Below, piece by piece: positions 58,221 through 64,000 of a stretch of DNA of 64,000 nt. The first letter of the stretch is position 1; each line of letters begins with the position of its first letter. Below the pieces are notes generated by a model. That model had not been told where the DNA came from, did not search any database, and saw only the letters and a program-made list of their open reading frames with translations. The stretch comes from Tubiluchus corallicola. Taxonomy: Eukaryota; Priapulida; Priapulimorpha; Priapulimorphida; Tubiluchidae. Position numbers and translations under genes: made by a program. Location: contig JAQGDQ010000993.1 in assembly GCA_030141605.1 (NCBI GenBank), positions 1 to 64,000 on the forward strand, in the 5' to 3' direction.

Positions 58221-58262
<42 letters not shown>
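57723..58262 (+). pseudogene. Non-LTR retrotransposon remnant with (ATG)n tail, right copy
   Basis: Mirror of 13793-14332. The frames 57723-58007 and 57991-58215 are joined by a frameshift; the GAT tail is at 58223-58262. Confidence 0.8.
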
Positions 58263-58324
58263 TGTGTTGAATAACGTTATAATAAAAATTATTTCATTAT
58301 CAAACTATTATTTTTTATTTGATT

Positions 58325-59034
58325 TTACAAAACTATTCTGACACTGAATTTGGTTTGTTTGCATTCACAACTGCATATGAACAGAAACCTGTTTCTACGT
58401 ATTCTGCGTTTTGAATGATTTGAGTTCTACGACTTGCGTTAGTGTCAAAGTTAACTTTCAAGAAAGGTTTCTCCTATTATGGAGCCACACTGTGGAATGA
58501 ATTACCAAACTGTCTCCGAATGGCCGAAAATCTTGGGGAATTTAAACGTCTAATTAACTCATGGACTGGTGTATCATGTAAATGTGCCATTTGTAAATTC
58601 AGGGAACTTCCCAATTTTGTTAAGTCGTAATTAAATGCTGAAATGTTGGCAGGAAAAATTTTTATTGACCTAGATAGCTTTTTGTGTAAATTTTATAAAA
58701 TGTTACTGCCTAAAATTTTTACCGTCTCAATTCTTAACTGTCGCAGTTTTTTTACTGTCTTCATGTAGTTTTAATTTTTCTTGTACCAATACCTTTGGTA
58801 GCATCCAAAAGATTTAGGAAGTACATATTACCATGTTATCACTTATATACATTATGTGTGATATCGGTTTACGAACTTTAAGCTCATGTTTTACAAATAT
58901 GTACTGTTTTATATCATACCGATGAAAATAAATATTATCTTATCTTATCTTATCTCATCTCATCTCATCTCATCTCATCTCATCTCATCTCATCTCATCT
59001 CATCTCATCTCATCTCATCTCATCTCATACAGTT
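58325..59034 (+). pseudogene. Non-LTR retrotransposon 3' end, right copy
   Basis: Mirror of 13021-13730. The RT C-terminal peptide (FSYYGATLWNELPNCLRMAE) is at 58442-58630; the pentamer tail (TTATC then CTCAT) at 58933-59029. Confidence 0.8.
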
Positions 59035-59500
59035 GTGGATTTGGTAAATGGTACAGGGTGGTGTAAAAAACAGTTATCAAGCCAAGGCGGCCCTAATTTA
59101 ATTGATGTTAGCCTAGCGACTGAAAAGACAACATTATAACAAAATTATAGACAAAATTAGCTTGTAATCATTATCATAAATTTTTAAACTCAAAAAATGT
59201 GAATTGAAAGAAAAAAATGAATAAAATGAATAATTTTAAGCAAAAAACTGCTCCGGAGTGTGAAGTAATGGATTGCTCGCTTAATCAGTTTTTCTGCCCA
59301 AATGCCTGGATATGCCGTTTCCAACACTATTCACTATTGTAGTGGATGTGTTACTGTGACAAAGTATCCGCTACCAAATTTTAGGTTTCTGTCTGCTCTA
59401 AAAACCCTTTTGAAATGCCTAACAAAATCTGGCGAGCTTTGGCTATCCTTGATTTTTACATCTCTGTTCAGCTACATTCGCAGGCTCATTTTGATCGCTG
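59035..59500. other. No gene recognised (right), possible 5' intron of hydrolase
   Basis: Mirror of 12552-13018. Confidence 0.45.
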
Positions 59501-59501
59501 A

Positions 59502-59566
59502 TTTTCTCTCCCTCTTTCTCTCCCTCTCGCTCCCCCTCTCCCCCCTCTCTCTCTCTCTCGCTTCCT

Positions 59567-59615
<49 letters not shown>

Positions 59616-59626
59616 TCTCTCTCTCT
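59502..59626. repeat. (TC)n pyrimidine tract, right arm
   Basis: Mirror of 12427-12551; ends about 35 bases before the acceptor of exon E1. Confidence 0.9.
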
Positions 59627-59662
59627 CTGTTGGAGTTTGTGTTTCAAATGATTGTTTTTCAG

Positions 59663-59859
59663 CTGATGGGCTGTCACCATTTTGGACCAGGAATCAGCAT
59701 AGTCATGGTACGTGATGATGAAATCGTTTATAGCAAAGCATTTGGCTTGGCTGATGTAGAGACTGGAGAAGCCGTCTCGGTGACAAAAAGCTTTACGGCA
59801 ACACTACTAGCTAAACTAATGACGGAAAAAGAGCCAAATATTGAAAATAATTATCAGAC
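59663..59859 (+). CDS. Serine hydrolase (beta-lactamase fold), exon E1, right copy
   Basis: Mirror of 12194-12390. It carries SVTK (SxxK nucleophile) and lacks the same roughly 10 residues between VETGE and the Ser, so the loss predates the copying. Phase 2 donor CAGAC/GTAATT. Confidence 0.85.
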
Positions 59860-60091
59860 GTAATTATACTCATCAGCTCCATAAGAACACATTCATATAA
59901 TCTTTCTAGACAAGATGAAATAGGCAGGGCAGTGTGCGTGAAATAGGCAGGGCAGGGCATCTTGTCACGAGCGGAGGGGCAGGGATAGGTATTTTGGATA
60001 AATAACTATCAAATATGTACAATTAATTGTGACAAACACATTCAGTCATGCCGGATGTACATTTCACTTATTTTATGTTATTTTCTACCAG

Positions 60092-60274
60092 GAAATACAG
60101 TTTTAACAGTAAAATACGGGATCTTCTTGGACAAGACATCAGACTTCACGATGAACAACGAACCGAACACGGTCTGTTGCAAGACCTGCTGGCTCACAGA
60201 ATGGGATCCCAGAGTTTTGATGGGTCCATGATTATGGGAGAACATCGGAACACTGACTCAAAACAACTGGCTAG
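60092..60274 (+). CDS. Serine hydrolase (beta-lactamase fold), exon E2, right copy
   Basis: Mirror of 11779-11961. RDLLGQDIRL and TEHGLLQDLLAHRMG; phase 2 on both sides. Confidence 0.88.
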
Positions 60275-60443
60275 GTATAAGAAAAGTAGGGCTATTCTTA
60301 GACCGTACATTAGTTTGGAATATAGTTCAAAATTACCCATTAGACATAATAAGCAAATTGTCTATTGCATTACTCTATAATAAGCAAATTGTTTCTGACA
60401 GTTAAATTTAGAAAACTATTTGAGAGCATATGACCAGTGCTAG

Positions 60444-62049
60444 ATGGGTAAAACAATGGGTAGATGACATCAATGGGTAAAACAATGGGTAGATGACATC
60501 AATGGGTAAAACAATGGGTAGATGACATCAATGGGTAAAACAATGGGTAGATGACATCAATGGGTAAAACAATGGGTAGATGACATCAATGGGTAAAACA
60601 ATGGGTAGATGACATCAACGGTAAAACAATGGGAGATGACATCAATGGGTAAAACAATGGGTAGATGACATCAATGGGTAAAACAATGGGTAGATGACAT
60701 CAATGGGTAAAACAATGGGTAGATGACATCAATGGTAAAACAATGGGTAGATGACATCAATGGTAAAACAATGGGTAGATGACATCAATGGGTAAAACAA
60801 TGGGTAGATGACATCAATGGGTAAAACAATGGGTAGATGACATCAATGGGTAAAACAATGGGTAGATGACATCAATGGGTAAAACAATGGGTAGATGACA
60901 TCAATGGGTAAAACAATGGGTAGATGACATCAATGGGTAAAACAATGGGTAGATGACATCAATGGGTAAAACAATGGGTAGATGACATCAAGGGGTAAAA
61001 CAATGGGTAGATGACATCAATGGGTAAAACAATGGGTAGATGACATCAATGGGTAAAACAATGGGTAGATGACATCAATGGGTAAAACAATGGGTAGATG
61101 ACATCAATGGGTAAAACAATGGGTAGATGACATCAATGGGTAAAACAATGGGTAGATGACATCAATGGGTAAAACAATGGGTAGATGACATCAATGGGTA
61201 AAACAATGGGTAGATGACATCAATGGGTAAAACAATGGGTAGATGACATCAAGGGGTAAAACAATGGGTAGATGACATCAATGGGTAAAACAATGGGTAG
61301 ATGACATCAAGGGGTAAAACAATGGGTAGATGACATCAACCGGTAAAACAATGGATAGATGACATCAATGGGTAAAACAATGGGTAGATGACATCAATGG
61401 GTGAAACAATGGGTAGATGACATCAATGGGTAAAACAATGGATAGACGACATCAATGGGTAAAACAATGGGTAGATGACATCAATGGGCAAAACAATGGG
61501 TAGATGACATCAACCGGTAAAACAATGGGTAGATGACATCAACCGGTAAAACAATGGGTAGATGACATCAATGGGTAAAACAATGGGTAGATGACATCAA
61601 CCGGTAAAACAATGGGTAGATGACATCAATGGGTAAAACAATGGGTAGATGACATCAATGGGTAAAACAATGGGTAGACGACATCAATGGGTAAAACAAT
61701 GGGTAGATGACATCAACGGGTAAAACAATGGATAGATGACATCAACGGGTAAAACAATGGGTAGATGACATCAATGGGTAAAACAATGGGTAGATGACAT
61801 CAACGGGTAAAACAATGGGTAGATGACATCAATGGGTAAAACAATGGGTAGATGACATCAATGGGTAAAACAATGGGTAGATGACATCAACCGGTAAAAC
61901 AATGGGTAGATGACATCAATGGGTAAAACAATGGGTAGATGACATCAATGGGTAAAACAATGGGTAGACGACATCAATGGGTAAAACAATGGATAGATGA
62001 CATCAATGGGTAAAACAATGGGTAGATGACATCAATGGGTAAAACAATA
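60444..62049. repeat. 29-base minisatellite, about 55 copies, right arm
   Basis: Mirror of 10004-11609, equal in length and in order of variant units, as far as compared. Confidence 0.97.
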
Positions 62050-62437
62050 GGAACAGCAACGCCACATGTTCATAATGTCGACTTTCAACGTTGTTGCTAT
62101 GCTCAGGAGTTATTTCTTGAAGCTGTCCAAAGCTTTTATTATTGGACCGGGTTCTGCTGATGTGGTACCATGCTTATTTGCTGTGCACACCATTTCTAGG
62201 AAGTTATAGTTGCCCATCTAAGTATGGCATGACCAAGAGCATGCAATAACAAAAACTAATAAAATTATGCTTCCCGAAAAAACTTTCCCTCTTCCAAAGC
62301 CATTGGGTACCATCTTCCATTAATTACTATACTTGGAGATTCTTAACATGACTTTGGTTCGATATAACAGCACTGATTAATTATCTAATTTAGTTCACAA
62401 TTAATTACAACTCTTGATTTGTTTTTTACCGATTTAG
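62050..62437. other. Intron sequence beside the minisatellite (right)
   Basis: Mirror of 9616-10003. Confidence 0.6.
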
Positions 62438-62710
62438 TAGTTTGCAATATTTGGAAGAAGTAGTACCATTTAGGACAGATTTCATCTACAGTAACAACTA
62501 TTACATGCTGGCGGGACGCATCGCTGAAGCCCTAGACGGTTCAGGTAAAACATACGAAGAGCTTGTTGAGGACCGCCTGTTGAAGCCACTCAAAATGAAT
62601 TCAGGTGCATGGATGAATCCATCTTTTCAGGATTGGAACATGACAGTCAAACCTCATATGTACATTCGTAAGAATGACAGCTTTATTAGGCATCACGATG
62701 AAGCAGTTAA
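62438..62710 (+). CDS. Serine hydrolase (beta-lactamase fold), exon E3, right copy
   Basis: Mirror of 9343-9615, with the YSN motif in FIYSNNYYMLAGR. The donor TTAA/GTAAGT leads to E4 and E5, which must lie beyond the window if this copy is complete. Confidence 0.9.
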
Positions 62711-62778
62711 GTAAGTAGATGTAGTTAATGGAAAACCGGATGATCGTGTACAGATGAGTTCAGAATAAAGAATGCTCT

Positions 62779-64000
62779 AAAATATTGAAAACTACAATAG
62801 CTTTTATTAAATCAAAGCTTAGATTAAATAATAATTACCTCGGATACTGAAATTTCGTTAAACTTTCAAAGCTACGCACAGCTCAGTGAATCTACTAAGA
62901 CTGGCAACGACGCCTTTTTGTCACATTCGCGTGGCCGAGAAATAGAAGGCGGCAGCGGGATAACCATGATTACGAACTGTAGTGCTAGTTTCTGGCGTCA
63001 TACGATGTAAAGCCCATTTTTCGTGACATCACGCGTTTAAACAGTACTGTAACACTTATGCAAATGTGCTTGACGCGCACGGGAAGACGCCTGCCATTGC
63101 ACAAACTGTGGTTAGCTTCTGACGTAAGAGTAAAGTTTATAAGTTATGTTTATGAGCTGTGTCGTATAGTGGTAGTACTTGTTGGTGGATTATTGAGGAG
63201 GCCGCAGCCGTTTATTGACGTGAGGTGGTGACAAAGCTATAAGATCTGGATTGATGAGCGACTAACACATTTATTTCACAATAATATATTACATGGTAAA
63301 ATACATATCATAGCTCTGCCAAACCGCCCAAGATCTGTTCCTGCTTCCTCGAGATTCCCCGTGATCTGATCTCTCATTCCACTTGGCTTCCTTCAGCTTT
63401 TTGGACTCACAGCGCATGCGTTATAATTGTTGCTAGTCTGACAATTCAGACGGGCAATGTCCATATATGGAACTCAGTCACATGACAGCCGCACCTAAAA
63501 TCATGGCTTCATTTCTACATATCTCTCATATCCCCTTCATAGAGTCGTTTCATTACTGAACTACTAATACTAATCATACAATTATCATCTTCTCTTTACT
63601 GTAAGCAATAGCTGTGTTCGGTCGGCGTTAATTAACTTTCTAAGCTAATTATTCAAATATAAGGAACAATTGTTATAAGCAAGAAAATGTAGATTTTGCA
63701 TAGTAAATTAAAATGAGATTGAGTCTAAACAATAGCCCGGTCTTCCTTTAAAAAGACAAGATTACACGTGTTTGTGAAACTCATCCAAAATGGCGAATGT
63801 CGAAAATGACGATTATACTTACATGCATTATTTTTAATGAAAACCGCTTTAACACCTAAACGTACTAAAGAATAAGTTTTCTTTTCCCGAATAAAATAAA
63901 CAAAGGAAAAGCTCCCTGAAAGAAGTTAATTCTAACACCAGATGTAGTGGGGAACAGTATGACGTCAGAAACTAACACAACAGTTCATGATCATGGTTAT
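62779..64000. mobile_element. Fold-back element, right copy, cut by window end
   Basis: Mirror of 8053-9274. The inner terminal repeat 62779-63004 is complete; the outer one is cut at 64000. Confidence 0.75.

Overview
This is animal (metazoan) nuclear DNA. It is AT-rich, with short protein-coding exons bounded by GT..AG introns, AATAAA signals, TTAGGG-type telomere-like repeats, tRNA-headed SINE-like repeats, decayed non-LTR retrotransposons and very many simple-sequence arrays. The gene families (a class A GPCR, POMK, a leucine-rich-repeat secreted protein, an EGF-domain secreted protein and a beta-lactamase-fold serine hydrolase) suggest a marine invertebrate. A mollusc or other lophotrochozoan is plausible, but the sequence alone does not settle this.

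The dominant structure is a giant inverted repeat. Bases 8053-35270 are repeated in reverse complement at 36752-64000, around a 1,481-base unique spacer (35271-36751). The left arm probably runs further left than 8053, because the window ends before the right arm does. The arms are nearly identical. Differences are clustered: scattered substitutions and small indels occur at about 8-17.45 kb and again at 29.8-35.27 kb. I noticed none in the roughly 12 kb between, where even a 265-base (TC)n array has the same length in both arms.

Layout of the left arm and its flank: 1-5 kb holds SINE-like repeats, a (TTCTC)n array and a 36-base minisatellite. From 5.2 to 12.4 kb lie five exons of a minus-strand serine hydrolase gene, with transposon debris and a 1.6-kb array of 29-base repeats in its introns. 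From 13 to 17.4 kb lie retrotransposon remnants and a degenerate telomeric-repeat tract. At 17.6-19.3 kb are two exons of a secreted LRR gene. At 22.9-23.9 kb is a single-exon GPCR. From 24.3 to 27.8 kb is AT-rich sequence without a recognised gene. At 28.0-30.9 kb are the last two exons of a POMK homologue. At 33.2-35.3 kb is a minus-strand gene for a 200-residue secreted EGF-domain protein. The right arm carries the same genes in mirror image; only three of the five hydrolase exons fit before the window ends.

The two EGF-domain genes face each other across the spacer. The right copy has a TATA box in the spacer just before its first exon. Homology stops almost exactly at the predicted start of transcription, so the left copy lacks that promoter. 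Most recognisable genes encode secreted or membrane-pathway proteins, but nothing shows that they work as one pathway. The main uncertainty is whether the palindrome is real or an assembly product, such as two haplotypes joined head to head or a fold-back read.
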